A DNA stretch of 64,000 bases from Primorskyibacter aestuariivivens (GTDB lineage: Bacteria > Pseudomonadota > Alphaproteobacteria > Rhodobacterales > Rhodobacteraceae): NCBI RefSeq assembly GCF_028023675.1, contig NZ_JAQIOZ010000004.1:284112-348111 (forward strand), given 5' to 3'. Position 1 is the first letter of the stretch. The number at the start of each line of letters is the position of its first letter. The notes under the pieces are model-generated. The model saw only the letters and a program-made list of their open reading frames with translations, was not told where the DNA came from and ran no database searches. The position numbers were made by a program, and so were the translations under genes. This document shows, one piece after another, positions 16,893 to 26,356 of this stretch.

Positions 16893-19787
16893 TTACGCTG
16901 GCATGATTTTGCAAAGGGTCGCCTTGGTCTCTTGCATTTGAGTGACCGAGTCATACCCGTAGGTCTGCGCCGTGTTGGTGCTTTCGCCCAACACATATGG
17001 ATCCGCCCCTTCCGGATACTTGGACCGCTGGTCCTCGCCCTGGAAGTGACCACCGAAGTGGAACGGCATGAAGGCAACGCCTTCTCCGACCCGTTCAGTG
17101 ACCATGGCCATCACCTTGACCTTGCCGCCTTCGGGCCCTTCGACCCAGACCTGAGCGCCGTCCCGCACGCCGATATTGTTGGCGTCACGCGGGTTGATCT
17201 CGACGAACATGTCCTGCTGCAGCTCTGCCAGCCACGGGTTCGAGCGCGTCTCATCGCCACCGCCCTCATATTCGACCAGACGGCCGGAGGTGAGGATGAT
17301 GGGATAATCCTTGCTGAAATCCTGTTTCTGGATCGAGGCATACATCGTGGGCAGGCGGTAGAATTTCCGGTCCTCATAGGTCGGATAATCTGCCACCAAG
17401 TCGCGACGGTTGGTGTAGAGCGGCTCACGGTGCAGCGGGATCGGATCCGGGAAGGTCCAGACCACGGCCCGTGCCTTGGCGTTGCCGAACGGCGCACAGC
17501 CATGCTTGATTGCCACCCGCTGGATCCCGCCCGAGAGGTCGGTTTTCCAGTTGGTCTTGGGCCCGGCCACCGCGTCGATTGCGGCACGCTCTTCGTCGGT
17601 CAGGTCGCCGTCCCATCCGAGATCCATCAGCATCTGCATGGTGAATTCCGGGTAGCCGTCCTGAATTTCCGATCCCACGGAATAGACGCCTTCGGCGAGC
17701 AGGTTGTCGCCGTCGCGTTCCACCCCGAAACGGGCGCGGAAAGTCAGACCACCCTCTGCGACAGGTTTGGACATGTCGTAAAGGTTCGGTGTGCCCGGGT
17801 GCTTCATCTCTGCAGTGCCCCAGCACGGCCATGGCATACCGTAGTAATCGCCATCTGCGGGACCACCAATCGCCTGCAACGTCGTCTTGTCGAACGTGTG
17901 CTGATTGGCCATGTGCAGCTTGATCCGCTCGGGCGACTGACCGGTATAGCCCACCGTCCACATGCCGGAGTTGAACTCGCGGGTCACGCTTTCGATGTTG
18001 GGCGTGTTTTCGTCTTCCATCTCGATATTGCGGAAGAACCGGTCGGCAAAGCCGAACTTGTTGGCGAACATGCCGATAATCTCATGGTCCGGTTTGCTCT
18101 CAAAGAGCGGGGCCATGATCTGATCGCGCCACTGGATAGAGCGGTTCGATGCGGTGACAGAACCACGGGTTTCGAACTGCGTCGAGGCGGGCAGCAGGTA
18201 AACGCCGTCCTCCCGGTCATGCAGCACGGCAGAGACGGTGGGGAACGGGTCGACAACGACCAGCATGTCCAGCTTCTCCATCGCGGTTTTCATTTCCGTC
18301 ATCCGGGTCTGCGAGTTGGGCGCGTGACCCCAGAGCACCATGGCCCGAACATTGTTCGGCTGGTCCATGTTCTCCTTGTCCTCAAGGATACCGTCGATCC
18401 AGCGCGACACCGGGATACCGGTGAGGTTCTGCAGCGATTTCTCCTTGCCATCGGCACCGGTGAGCGTGTCGAACTGACCGGCAAGCCATTCCGGATCCTC
18501 GCCCCAGACGCGCGCCCAATGGGCCCATGCCCCGCCAGCCAGGCCATAGTAGCCGGGCAGCGTGTGGGACAGAACGCCAAGGTCGGTTGCACCCTGCACG
18601 TTGTCGTGGCCACGGAAGATGTTGGTGCCACCACCCGAGGTGCCCATGTTGCCCAGAGCAAGCTGGAGCACGCAGTAAGCGCGGGTGTTGTTGTTGCCGT
18701 TGGTGTGCTGCGTACCCCCCATGCACCAGATCACGGTGCCGGGGCGGTTATTGGCCAGCGTACGGGCCACGCGGCGCAGCTGCGAACCGGGTGTTCCGGT
18801 CACGCGTTCCACCTCTTCCGGTGTCCATTTGGCCACTTCGGTCTTGATCTGGTCCATGCCCCAGACACGGGTGCGGATAAACTCTTTATCCTCCCAGCCG
18901 TTCTCGAAGATGTGCCAGAGAATACCCCAGACCAGCGCCACGTCCGAACCGGGACGGAAGCGGACATATTCATCGGCATGCGCCGCCGTGCGGGTAAAGC
19001 GCGGGTCGCAGACGATAACCGGCGCGTTGTTCTGTTCCTTGGCCTTGAGCACATGGAGCAGCGACACGGGGTGCGCCTCGGCCGGGTTGCCACCGATGAT
19101 AAAGATGGCGCGGCTGTTGTGGATGTCGTTGTAGGAGTTGGTCATGGCGCCGTAGCCCCATGTGTTCGCAACACCCGCCACGGTCGTCGAGTGACAAATC
19201 CGGGCCTGGTGATCCACGTTATTCGTGCCCCAGTAGGCGGCGAATTTGCGGAACAGGTAGGCCTGTTCGTTGTTGTGCTTGGCAGAGCCGAGCCAGTAGA
19301 CGCTATCAGGTCCGCTTTCGTCGCGGATCTGCATCATACCGTCGCCGATCTCGTTGATCGCCTGTTCCCAGCTGATGCGCTTCCACTCACCACCCTCTTT
19401 CTTCATCGGGTACTTGAGACGGCGTTCCCCATGGGCGTGTTCGCGCACGGCGGCACCTTTGGCGCAGTGAGCACCCAGGTTGAACGGGCTGTCCCAACCG
19501 GGTTCCTGCCCGGTCCAGACACCGTTTTCCACTTCGGCGATCACGGTACAGCCCACCGAGCAGTGGGTGCAGACCGATTTCACGGTTTCGACGGCCTGTT
19601 TGGCGGCGGATTGCGCCTGGGCCTGGGTCACCGTACCGCCGGTGGCGGCAATCGCGGTCAGGCCACCGATGGCCAGACCCGAACCGCGCAGAAAGGCGCG
19701 GCGGTCAACGGATGTGTTGGCCACATCCGAAAGGATACTTGTCCGCTGGGGGCGTCGCGCAACCCCGTTGGTCTTTTTCCTTAGCAT
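16893..19787 (-). CDS. formate dehydrogenase alpha (catalytic Mo/W-bis-MGD) subunit
   Basis: 964 residues. Twin-arginine signal (VDRRAFLRGSG, 28-38) sends the folded enzyme to the periplasm. N-terminal [4Fe-4S] ligands C73, C76, C80 and C108, then the molybdopterin oxidoreductase domains. The metal ligand is Cys198 (ARICHSTTV) rather than selenocysteine; there is no in-frame TGA. Oxidises formate to CO2 and feeds electrons to the beta and gamma subunits. It heads the structural part of a minus-strand operon and is preceded by the TorD chaperone and a Tat-signal small protein. Confidence 0.95.
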   Translation of the reverse strand: MLRKKTNGVARRPQRTSILSDVANTSVDRRAFLRGSGLAIGGLTAIAATGGTVTQAQAQSAAKQAVETVKSVCTHCSVGCTVIAEVENGVWTGQEPGWDSPFNLGAHCAKGAAVREHAHGERRLKYPMKKEGGEWKRISWEQAINEIGDGMMQIRDESGPDSVYWLGSAKHNNEQAYLFRKFAAYWGTNNVDHQARICHSTTVAGVANTWGYGAMTNSYNDIHNSRAIFIIGGNPAEAHPVSLLHVLKAKEQNNAPVIVCDPRFTRTAAHADEYVRFRPGSDVALVWGILWHIFENGWEDKEFIRTRVWGMDQIKTEVAKWTPEEVERVTGTPGSQLRRVARTLANNRPGTVIWCMGGTQHTNGNNNTRAYCVLQLALGNMGTSGGGTNIFRGHDNVQGATDLGVLSHTLPGYYGLAGGAWAHWARVWGEDPEWLAGQFDTLTGADGKEKSLQNLTGIPVSRWIDGILEDKENMDQPNNVRAMVLWGHAPNSQTRMTEMKTAMEKLDMLVVVDPFPTVSAVLHDREDGVYLLPASTQFETRGSVTASNRSIQWRDQIMAPLFESKPDHEIIGMFANKFGFADRFFRNIEMEDENTPNIESVTREFNSGMWTVGYTGQSPERIKLHMANQHTFDKTTLQAIGGPADGDYYGMPWPCWGTAEMKHPGTPNLYDMSKPVAEGGLTFRARFGVERDGDNLLAEGVYSVGSEIQDGYPEFTMQMLMDLGWDGDLTDEERAAIDAVAGPKTNWKTDLSGGIQRVAIKHGCAPFGNAKARAVVWTFPDPIPLHREPLYTNRRDLVADYPTYEDRKFYRLPTMYASIQKQDFSKDYPIILTSGRLVEYEGGGDETRSNPWLAELQQDMFVEINPRDANNIGVRDGAQVWVEGPEGGKVKVMAMVTERVGEGVAFMPFHFGGHFQGEDQRSKYPEGADPYVLGESTNTAQTYGYDSVTQMQETKATLCKIMPA

Positions 19788-19946
19788 GTTTCTCTCTCTC
19801 CCTTGCTGGCTTCACCCCTCCTCCGGGGCGTCGCGCGCTTGGACTGTTCTTGAGCATTGGCGGTCGGGCGTCACGCAACCAGTTGCCAGTGCCGGTCAAT
19901 TGCCGCGTCCAGACCCTGTTTGGTCCGGGCGAAGCGGGGGCGCGCT

Positions 19947-20138
19947 TTAGAAGCGGGCGCTGTCGAAATAGGCGCGGGTATGCGCCGTGTCCTGCATCGT
20001 TTCGGATGTCAGATCGACTTCACTGGCCTCGGCGGCAGTACCCGTCAGCGCGGCAGCAGCCACGGCGGCGGGCGCGGCGGTGCCGGCCAGCTTCAGGAAA
20101 TCGCGACGGCTTGCGCCGGTCTCTTTTTCCTTGGTCAT
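19947..20138 (-). CDS. formate dehydrogenase-region twin-arginine small protein
   Basis: 63 residues, almost entirely a Tat signal: SRRDFLKLAGTAAPAAVAAAALTG (10-33) followed by about 25 acidic residues. This matches the short Tat-target protein regularly found beside FDH alpha genes. Its role is unproven; a structural small subunit or assembly factor of the exported enzyme is a reasonable inference. Lies between torD and the alpha subunit on the same strand. Confidence 0.8.
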   Translation of the reverse strand: MTKEKETGASRRDFLKLAGTAAPAAVAAAALTGTAAEASEVDLTSETMQDTAHTRAYFDSARF

Positions 20139-20193
20139 GGGATCAAGTCCCTCCCTTGCTTGTGGCGGGTTGCCCCGCCGGTGAATGCGCCGA

Positions 20194-20808
20194 TCAGTCG
20201 GCGCTCATCCGGAAGCCTTCGCGCTCGATCTCCATGAACGCCTTGCCGACAGCGCCGACAGAGGCATAGAGAACCGAAGACTTGGCAGCTTCCAAATCCG
20301 AAAAGAAATGTCCCGCCCAGGGGGCGATGTGGCGGTTGAAAAAGGTCTTTTGCGCCTCAAGCGCCGTGGGTGATCCGCCAAACCGGCCGACGATCATGCC
20401 GCCCATCATCTCCATGAGCGAGGCGATGTTGTCCTCGGGCTCATAGACATTGGGTGCCCGCGTGATGCCGCGCGCGGCCATGTCGGCGCGCAGCTGCGCC
20501 AGCGGTTTTTCATTGAGGAACCCGGTCAGGTAATAGGAGGCATAGGGCAGCAATTCACCCCGTCCCAACCCGATGAAGAGCGCGTTGAACTCGCTTTCCA
20601 CTGCTTTCGGTTTGACCGCCTTGGCCACACGCGCCAGCGCCGCGATGGCGCGGCCAAGCTCGGTTTCGTCGTCGCCTGACAGACCGGCCGACATGGTCAG
20701 CGTCATGTCATCAGCAGGCCGCGCAAGCATGAGGCCGAGATAATTGTAAAGGTCGGCGCGCATCCGGTCTTCTTGGGGGATTGCTATATCCTGGGCGGCA
20801 GCGGTCAT
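20194..20808 (-). CDS. TorD/DmsD-family molybdoenzyme chaperone
   Basis: 204 residues, all-helical TorD family. Characteristic stretches: LYNYLGLMLARPADD (about 21-35), LFIGLGRGELLPYASYYLTGFLNEKPLAQLRADM (about 87-120) and EPEDNIASLMEMMGGMIVG. It binds the Tat signal of the molybdoenzyme and holds it back until cofactor is loaded. It overlaps the DUF3306 gene by 4 bp, and sits just upstream of the FDH subunits, so this FDH is its evident client. Confidence 0.9.
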   Translation of the reverse strand: MTAAAQDIAIPQEDRMRADLYNYLGLMLARPADDMTLTMSAGLSGDDETELGRAIAALARVAKAVKPKAVESEFNALFIGLGRGELLPYASYYLTGFLNEKPLAQLRADMAARGITRAPNVYEPEDNIASLMEMMGGMIVGRFGGSPTALEAQKTFFNRHIAPWAGHFFSDLEAAKSSVLYASVGAVGKAFMEIEREGFRMSAD

Positions 20809-21440
20809 GCAGCATGCTCTCCTGATGTGTCATCGAAGTGAAAGCGCATCCGGCGCCTGCGCGGCGCGGCCTCTTCCTCTTCAAAATCGTATTGGGTTTG
20901 GGCCGTTTCGGCAGGTGCCTGTTCTTGCAGCGCGGGGGCCGGATCTTCCTCGGCTGTCGGTTCGGGCGCGGCGGTTTCGGCCTGCTCCGGCTCTGCGTCT
21001 TCCGGTTCGGGGGCGGGGGGATTTGCGGCTTCTTCCGCTTTGCGGGCCAGTTCCTCGACATGTTTCAACATGCCCTTGCCCACCTGATAAGCGGTTTGCA
21101 TGTTTTCCACGACAGTCGCGCTGTCGGTGAAATCCCCACCGTAGTCGACAAGACCATCGACATTGGCCAGTACCGGGTTCAGCCGCCAAAGACGGCGCAA
21201 TGCGCGGCGGCGCAGCCGATCGGGGATCGCCTTGTTCATGAAGCCCTTGATGTCATCGCCCAATTCCAGCGTATCGGGATCGGGCAGGTCGAACTCGGCC
21301 AGCAGTTCCTCATCGCTTTTCTCTTCGAGCGCCGCCTGTTCCTCGGCCAGTTGCGCGGCTTCGCGGGCCTTGGCCTCGGCGGCTTCCTCGGCCTGTACCT
21401 TCTCCTTGCGGCGGGACCAGAAATCGCCGGGACGACTCAA
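20805..21440 (-). CDS. DUF3306 protein
   Basis: 211 residues. The N-terminal half holds FWSRRK and the helical DUF3306 core (around LELGDDIKGFMNKAIPDRLRRRALRRLWRLNP, about 77-108). The C-terminal third is a low-complexity Glu/Pro/Ala tail ending in RRRRMRFHFDD. DUF3306 genes almost always lie with DUF3305 and FDH genes; the function is unknown, likely in FDH assembly. It overlaps both neighbours by 4 bp (DUF3305 upstream, torD downstream). Confidence 0.85.
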   Translation of the reverse strand: MSRPGDFWSRRKEKVQAEEAAEAKAREAAQLAEEQAALEEKSDEELLAEFDLPDPDTLELGDDIKGFMNKAIPDRLRRRALRRLWRLNPVLANVDGLVDYGGDFTDSATVVENMQTAYQVGKGMLKHVEELARKAEEAANPPAPEPEDAEPEQAETAAPEPTAEEDPAPALQEQAPAETAQTQYDFEEEEAAPRRRRMRFHFDDTSGEHAA

Positions 21441-22036
21441 TTCAGCTTCTCCCGAGAGCCGGGTGCTCGGTACACATCCGACAGTTGGTGAATGCGCGGA
21501 TCGCCCTTGCCGTCCTCTTTGAGGTCGATGCGTTTCTTGTCGCGTTTCCGCTTGATGAAATCTTCGTGCACGTAGTGGTCATCGGCAAAGGCCTCGACCA
21601 ATTCGCGCAGTTGCGGGGGCATGGGCACTTTTTCCACGATGTCGTCGCCATTATCGGCATAGTCCTGACCCTCGTAGGGAGAGGCCGTCGCAAGCACAAC
21701 TTCCAGAGGGCGCTCATCCGTGGTTTCGCGGAGAATCACATAGATCGACGGGGTTTCGCTATGCAGGCCGTGCAGATAGGCCTCGGCATCGGCGGCGTGC
21801 AGGTCCAGCGGGACCGTTGCTGCATGAAATTCGGCGGCGTCGCCCTCTTCTCGCAGCAATTGCCAATCCGCCTGTGCAGCGCCGGGCAACACGGCCACAG
21901 CGCGCCAGGCATACTTAGCCCAACGCGTCACGCCGGGCGTACGTCTTACGATTACGCCAAGAGGCAAAGCGATATGTCGTGCGTCGTCTATCAGTATCCT
22001 CCCAGACTGATGTGTCGTCACACATTCAGGTAACAT
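21437..22036 (-). CDS. DUF3305 protein
   Basis: 199 residues, with the family signature LPLGVIVRRTPGVTRWAKYAWRAVAV (about 24-49) and EAYLHGLHSETPSIYVILR. First gene of the formate dehydrogenase operon. I keep the ATG at 22036; a start nearer residue 20 is possible because the first residues look unconserved. Function unknown; co-occurrence with FDH and DUF3306 suggests an accessory role. Confidence 0.82.
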   Translation of the reverse strand: MLPECVTTHQSGRILIDDARHIALPLGVIVRRTPGVTRWAKYAWRAVAVLPGAAQADWQLLREEGDAAEFHAATVPLDLHAADAEAYLHGLHSETPSIYVILRETTDERPLEVVLATASPYEGQDYADNGDDIVEKVPMPPQLRELVEAFADDHYVHEDFIKRKRDKKRIDLKEDGKGDPRIHQLSDVYRAPGSREKLN

Positions 22037-22238
22037 TTATTGCAGATGCACCTTTCGTCCAGCTTGCTCATTCGAACTATATGACATGATGGTATACCAA
22101 GCATAAGTAGGGAGTTAATGGCCGGGCAAGGGAATTCCACCTGACTCTAATCATCGGGCACTGCGACTTTGGTCGTAGTTTCCGGCATGAGGCTCAGATG
22201 TTTGGATGGCGCGGTTGGCACGGGGGGGAGCAGACGGC
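22037..22238. promoter_or_regulatory. divergent control region of the formate dehydrogenase locus
   Basis: 202 bp between the divergent DUF3305 and polyferredoxin starts. It is more AT-rich than its surroundings near 22080-22115 and must hold both promoters. I see no convincing Fnr, ModE or sigma54 site. Confidence 0.45.
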
Positions 22239-24203
22239 ATGGCATTGAAAGACATCAAAATTCTTCTTTGCGACTGCGAGGGCAGCCAAAAGGTTGATGG
22301 GATGCGGATCGGATCCACCTGTGGTGCGTCATGTTCCCCGGTCGCAACCGCCTTGTGCACGCGCGAGATTGGCAAGGCAGCCGACGCCATCGCGGGCGGC
22401 AATGTCGTCATCGCCTGCGGTCAGGAGGCGGGGCGTTTCGAAGAACTGGCCGCCGAGCTGGGGGTAGAAGCCCCGGCCTGTGTCGATATTCGTGATCGTG
22501 CAGGTTGGTCGGATGACGCCGATGTCGGCGCAAAGCAAGCGGCGCTGATGGCCGAGGCGCTGATGCCGGCCGCGCCGATCAAATCGGTGGATGTGATCTC
22601 GGAAGGGATGTGCCTGATCATGGGGGCTGCGGATATCGCGCTTCCGGCGGCAGAGGCGCTGTGCGACACGCTCTCGGTCACCGTGCTCGTGACCGCCGGG
22701 GCGTTGCCCGATGTGCCGGATTCCCGGTTCGACGTGATCATCGGTGATCTCAAAAAGGCGTCTGGCGCTTTTGGCGGCTTCCAGCTGCGCATTGATGCCC
22801 TGCAACAGGTCGAGCCGGGTGGGCGCGGTGCACCAAGGATGAGCGCGCCGCGCGACGGGGCGCAAAGCGAGTGTGATATTCTGCTTGATCTGACCGGTGC
22901 TACGCCGCTCTTTCCGGCGTATGAAAAGCGCGAAGGATACCTGCGCCCCGATCCGGGCAGCCAGCCTGCGGTGCAGGCGGCGCTTTTGTCGGCGGTGCAG
23001 ATGGTCGGCACGTTTGAAAAGCCGCTTTACGTCGCGTTCGAGGAAAGCCTCTGCGCCCATTCGCGCGCTGAGCAACCGGCCTGTTCGCGGTGCCTGAATG
23101 TCTGTCCGACCGGGGCGATCACCAGCGCCGGTGACCATGTGGCCATTGATCCGATGATTTGTGCGGGCTGTGGCGCCTGTTCCGCGCTCTGCCCCTCCGG
23201 CGCGATCAGCTATGACGCGCCCTCCGTAGACGAAGTGTTTCGCCGGATGGAAACTCTGGCCCGGACTTACCGGGATGCGGGCGGCACGGCACCCCGGCTT
23301 CTGGTGTATGACGCGTCCCATGGGGCCGAGATGATCCGGCTGGCCGCGCGGTTTGGCCGGGGCCTACCCGCCGATGTGATCCCGCTGGAGGTGTCGGCAT
23401 TGTCCGGATTTGGCCATGCCGAAATGATGGCGGCGCTCGCCTTGGGCTTTGTCGCGGTGGATCTGCTTTTGGCCCCCAGGGCGGACAGGGATGTGATCGA
23501 ACGTGAGCAAACGCTCGCATCTGCCATGTGCGGGGAGGGCAAGCTGCGGATACTGGACCTGAATGACCCCGATCAGCTCTCTGACGCGCTGTATGGTCAG
23601 GCTGTATCGCCCGCCATTGCCGAGCCGATCCTGCCAATGGGATCGCGCCGCCAGATCACCCGCATGGCGGCCAAGGCGCTGGCCCCCGAGGGCGGTGCAT
23701 TGCCATTGCCCGAGGGCGCGCCCTATGGTGCGGTTCTGGTGGACACGGATGCCTGTACGCTGTGCCTGTCCTGTGTGTCGCTGTGCCCCTCCGGTGCGCT
23801 GGTCGACAATGAGGACATGCCGCAACTGCGCTTTCAGGAAGATGCCTGTCTGCAATGCGGGCTCTGTGCCAACATCTGTCCCGAAGACGCGATCACCTAT
23901 GAACTGCGCATGAATCTGGACGACAGCGCCCTGCAACAGCAGGTGCTCAACGAAGAAGAACCCGCCGCCTGTATCGAATGCGGTGCGCTTTTCGGCGTGA
24001 AATCTGCCATCGACAACATCATGGAAAAGCTCGCGGGTAAGCACCCGGCTTTTGCCAGCTCGGATCAGGCCCGCATGATCCAGATGTGTGACAATTGTCG
24101 CGTGCAGGCGCAGTTCCATTCGGAAAACAGCCCCTTCGCCGGGGGCGAACGCCCACGGGTGCGCACCACGGCGGATTACCTGTCAAAGCGCAAGGATCAT
24201 TGA
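22239..24203 (+). CDS. 4Fe-4S polyferredoxin-like protein of the FDH locus
   Basis: 654 residues. Start chosen at 22239, where GGGGGAG lies 8 bp upstream and the conserved MALKDIKILLCDCEGSQ begins; an ATG 33 bp earlier lacks a ribosome site. Four cysteine motifs of [4Fe-4S] clusters are visible: CSRCLNVCP, CAGCGACSALCP (middle), CTLCLSCVSLCP and CLQCGLCANICP (C-terminal third). Soluble, no signal peptide. Homologues are found beside DUF3305/3306-type FDH operons; a cytoplasmic electron carrier or sulfur/cofactor-transfer helper is possible, not proven. Divergent from the FDH operon across a 200-bp shared control region. Confidence 0.82.
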   Translation: MALKDIKILLCDCEGSQKVDGMRIGSTCGASCSPVATALCTREIGKAADAIAGGNVVIACGQEAGRFEELAAELGVEAPACVDIRDRAGWSDDADVGAKQAALMAEALMPAAPIKSVDVISEGMCLIMGAADIALPAAEALCDTLSVTVLVTAGALPDVPDSRFDVIIGDLKKASGAFGGFQLRIDALQQVEPGGRGAPRMSAPRDGAQSECDILLDLTGATPLFPAYEKREGYLRPDPGSQPAVQAALLSAVQMVGTFEKPLYVAFEESLCAHSRAEQPACSRCLNVCPTGAITSAGDHVAIDPMICAGCGACSALCPSGAISYDAPSVDEVFRRMETLARTYRDAGGTAPRLLVYDASHGAEMIRLAARFGRGLPADVIPLEVSALSGFGHAEMMAALALGFVAVDLLLAPRADRDVIEREQTLASAMCGEGKLRILDLNDPDQLSDALYGQAVSPAIAEPILPMGSRRQITRMAAKALAPEGGALPLPEGAPYGAVLVDTDACTLCLSCVSLCPSGALVDNEDMPQLRFQEDACLQCGLCANICPEDAITYELRMNLDDSALQQQVLNEEEPAACIECGALFGVKSAIDNIMEKLAGKHPAFASSDQARMIQMCDNCRVQAQFHSENSPFAGGERPRVRTTADYLSKRKDH

Positions 24204-24261
24204 ACCCGTCATGATCCTGCTGAAGCAAATCCGACCGGTTCACGCCAGACCCAGCTGCCGC

Positions 24262-24993
24262 TCAGTCAATCTGCAGCGGCGCGCCAAGGTCGGCGGGTTC
24301 AAGCAACTGGACATAGGCCAGGATCGCGTCGATATCGTCGAGCGTCATTTCCAGCGGCACAATCGGCGGAGGCCGGTGTACCGGGAACGGTTCGGTGATG
24401 CCCTCGACCTGCGTAAAAGCGGGGTGGGGTTTGAGTGCAAAGAACGCGGCAAACCGGCTGTCCCAGTCATCAAAGGTGCGCATCAGCATGAAAGACGGGG
24501 TGGACCCGATGGATTTCAACCGCCTTTCGGGATGGACCACGTGGCAGCGCGCGCAATGCAGTTCCGACAGCCGGGCTCCCTCGGCGGCGTCGCCGTCATA
24601 AGCGATGGTCTCCTCGATCACGGCGGTTTCCACGTCTGGCGAGAACAGCTTGGTGCCTTCGGGGGCAAAGCTGGCGATGGTGTTGCGGCCCACTTCGCTG
24701 GTCAGCCAATCGGCAAAGCGTTTGGCATGTTCGCTCTGCGGGTTGCTCATGCGCCAGGTCTTGCCCATCCCGGAAAACACGGCGCGGCCTTTGCCGGTGC
24801 CGGACAGGGTCAGATCGGCATCGCCGTCGGTCAGGGTGATACGCACCTGGGTTTTGAAGGAAAAGCGCGGGATCAGATGCTGGGTCAGGCCCGACGCCAC
24901 CAATTCCGGTGCCGCATTCAACGTGAAACGCTTGTCCTGTGCGACAGCGGGAAGGGCGGCAAGCAAGCAAAAGGAAAGAATGATCAATCGCAT
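24262..24993 (-). CDS. periplasmic c-type cytochrome
   Basis: 243 residues with a signal peptide (1-19, cleavage after AVA) and one haem c motif C147-A-R-C-H151. The N-terminal 130 residues hold no haem and carry no domain I recognise; the C-terminal part (140-243) is cytochrome-like with MTLDDIDAILAYVQLL near the end, the usual final helix. Probably an electron carrier linked to the neighbouring FDH genes, but it is on its own transcript, convergent with the polyferredoxin gene. Confidence 0.8.
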   Translation of the reverse strand: MRLIILSFCLLAALPAVAQDKRFTLNAAPELVASGLTQHLIPRFSFKTQVRITLTDGDADLTLSGTGKGRAVFSGMGKTWRMSNPQSEHAKRFADWLTSEVGRNTIASFAPEGTKLFSPDVETAVIEETIAYDGDAAEGARLSELHCARCHVVHPERRLKSIGSTPSFMLMRTFDDWDSRFAAFFALKPHPAFTQVEGITEPFPVHRPPPIVPLEMTLDDIDAILAYVQLLEPADLGAPLQID

Positions 24994-25091
24994 CCGGCTG
25001 GCTCTTGGCGTGGCTGGGATTACATGACAGGGTATGCGGCGGATCGGTCATCGGTCAATGCCGCGCAAGAATGCAAAGGGGAAAGATCGCC

Positions 25092-25283
25092 ATGAGCGAC
25101 GATTTCAACATGTCGATGCGGAAGTTTCTCAAACAGGTCGGCGTGACGTCACAGCAGGCCATCGAAGAGGCGATGCGCGGGGCGGACACCGCTGGAAAAA
25201 GCTACGAGGCGCGCATCGTTCTCACCATCGACGGGCTCGATCTGGAGCATGTGGTGACAGGTCAGATCAAGGGACAGGAATAA
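25092..25283 (+). CDS. DUF6494 small protein
   Basis: 63-residue protein MSDDFNMSMRKFLKQVGVTS... that matches the DUF6494 family, which regularly lies just before mrp in alphaproteobacteria. Start chosen at 25092, with AAGGGGAAAG a few bases upstream. Only 5 bp separate its stop from the GTG of mrp. No cofactor motif; function unknown, possibly linked to Fe-S carrier work because of the fixed neighbour. Confidence 0.75.
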   Translation: MSDDFNMSMRKFLKQVGVTSQQAIEEAMRGADTAGKSYEARIVLTIDGLDLEHVVTGQIKGQE

Positions 25284-25288
25284 CAGAC

Positions 25289-26356
25289 GTGAGCATTGAC
25301 AGAGACGCGGTACTGGCCGCGCTGAAAGCCGTGAAAGACCCGATCAGCGGGTCCGATATCAACTCTGCGGGATTGGTCCGGGCCCTGACGGTGGACGATT
25401 CAAACGTCCGTTTCGTGCTTGAGATCGCCCCGGAACGGGCCGAGCAGATGGAGCCTGTGCGGGCCGCCGCCGAAGCGGCGGTCAAGGCGCTGCCGGGGAT
25501 CGGTCAGGTCTCGGTCGCGATGACGGCGCATTCCACGCCGAAACCGCCGCCGGATCTCAAACCCGGACGCAAGGCGCAACCCGATGGCCCGGCCAAGATA
25601 CCGGGTGTTCAGCACCTCATCGCAATTGCCTCGGGCAAGGGCGGCGTGGGTAAATCCACCGTGTCGGCCAACCTTGCCTGTGCGCTGGCCGCCGAAGGCC
25701 GCAAGGTGGGGCTGCTGGACGCGGATGTCTACGGTCCGTCTCAACCCCGCATGCTGGGCGTCTCGGGCCGTCCGGCCAGCCCTGATGGCAAAACCATCCT
25801 GCCGATGCGCAACCACGGCGTGACGATGATGTCGCTGGGCCTGATGACCAACGAGGATCAGGCTGTGGTCTGGCGCGGTCCGATGCTTATGGGCGCGCTG
25901 CAGCAGATGCTGATGCAGGTGCAATGGGGCGCTTTGGATGTGCTGCTTGTGGACCTGCCGCCCGGCACCGGTGACGTTCAGATGACCCTTGCTCAAAAGG
26001 CCGAGGTGACGGGTGCCATCGTGGTCTCGACGCCGCAGGACGTGGCGCTCTTGGATGCGCGCAAGGGGATCGACATGTTCAACCAGCTCAAGGTGCCGAT
26101 CCTTGGCATGATCGAGAACATGTCCACCCATATCTGTTCCAATTGCGGGCACGAAGAGCATGTGTTCGGTCATGGTGGCGTAAAGGCAGAGGCGGAAAAG
26201 ATCGGCGTGCCACTTCTGGCGGAGATTCCGCTGCATCTTGATATCCGCACTGCCGCCGATGGCGGCGCGCCGATTGTGGTGTCCAAGCCGCAAAGCCCGC
26301 AGGCCGAAGCCTTCCGCAAGGTGGCGCGGCAACTGGTGGCGGACGGCGTGGCATGA
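25289..26356 (+). CDS. mrp: Mrp/NBP35 family Fe-S cluster carrier ATPase
   Basis: 355 residues from a GTG at 25289; the frame is open further upstream but that stretch overlaps the DUF6494 gene and lacks similarity. N-terminal MIP18/DUF59-like domain (3-85), then the P-loop domain with SGKGGVGKST (115-124), DADVYGPS, LVDLPPGTGD, and the CxxC of HICSNCGHEE that binds the bridging cluster. Delivers Fe-S clusters to apo-proteins; the FDH subunits next door would be plausible clients, which is inference. Its stop overlaps the next start by 4 bp. Confidence 0.93.
   Translation: MSIDRDAVLAALKAVKDPISGSDINSAGLVRALTVDDSNVRFVLEIAPERAEQMEPVRAAAEAAVKALPGIGQVSVAMTAHSTPKPPPDLKPGRKAQPDGPAKIPGVQHLIAIASGKGGVGKSTVSANLACALAAEGRKVGLLDADVYGPSQPRMLGVSGRPASPDGKTILPMRNHGVTMMSLGLMTNEDQAVVWRGPMLMGALQQMLMQVQWGALDVLLVDLPPGTGDVQMTLAQKAEVTGAIVVSTPQDVALLDARKGIDMFNQLKVPILGMIENMSTHICSNCGHEEHVFGHGGVKAEAEKIGVPLLAEIPLHLDIRTAADGGAPIVVSKPQSPQAEAFRKVARQLVADGVA

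Noticed and set aside
16227..19784. 1185-codon open frame on the plus strand opposite the FDH alpha/beta genes
   Set aside because: It is the antisense shadow of strongly coding GC-rich DNA; the opposite strand carries full FDH motifs, and this frame has no recognisable domain.
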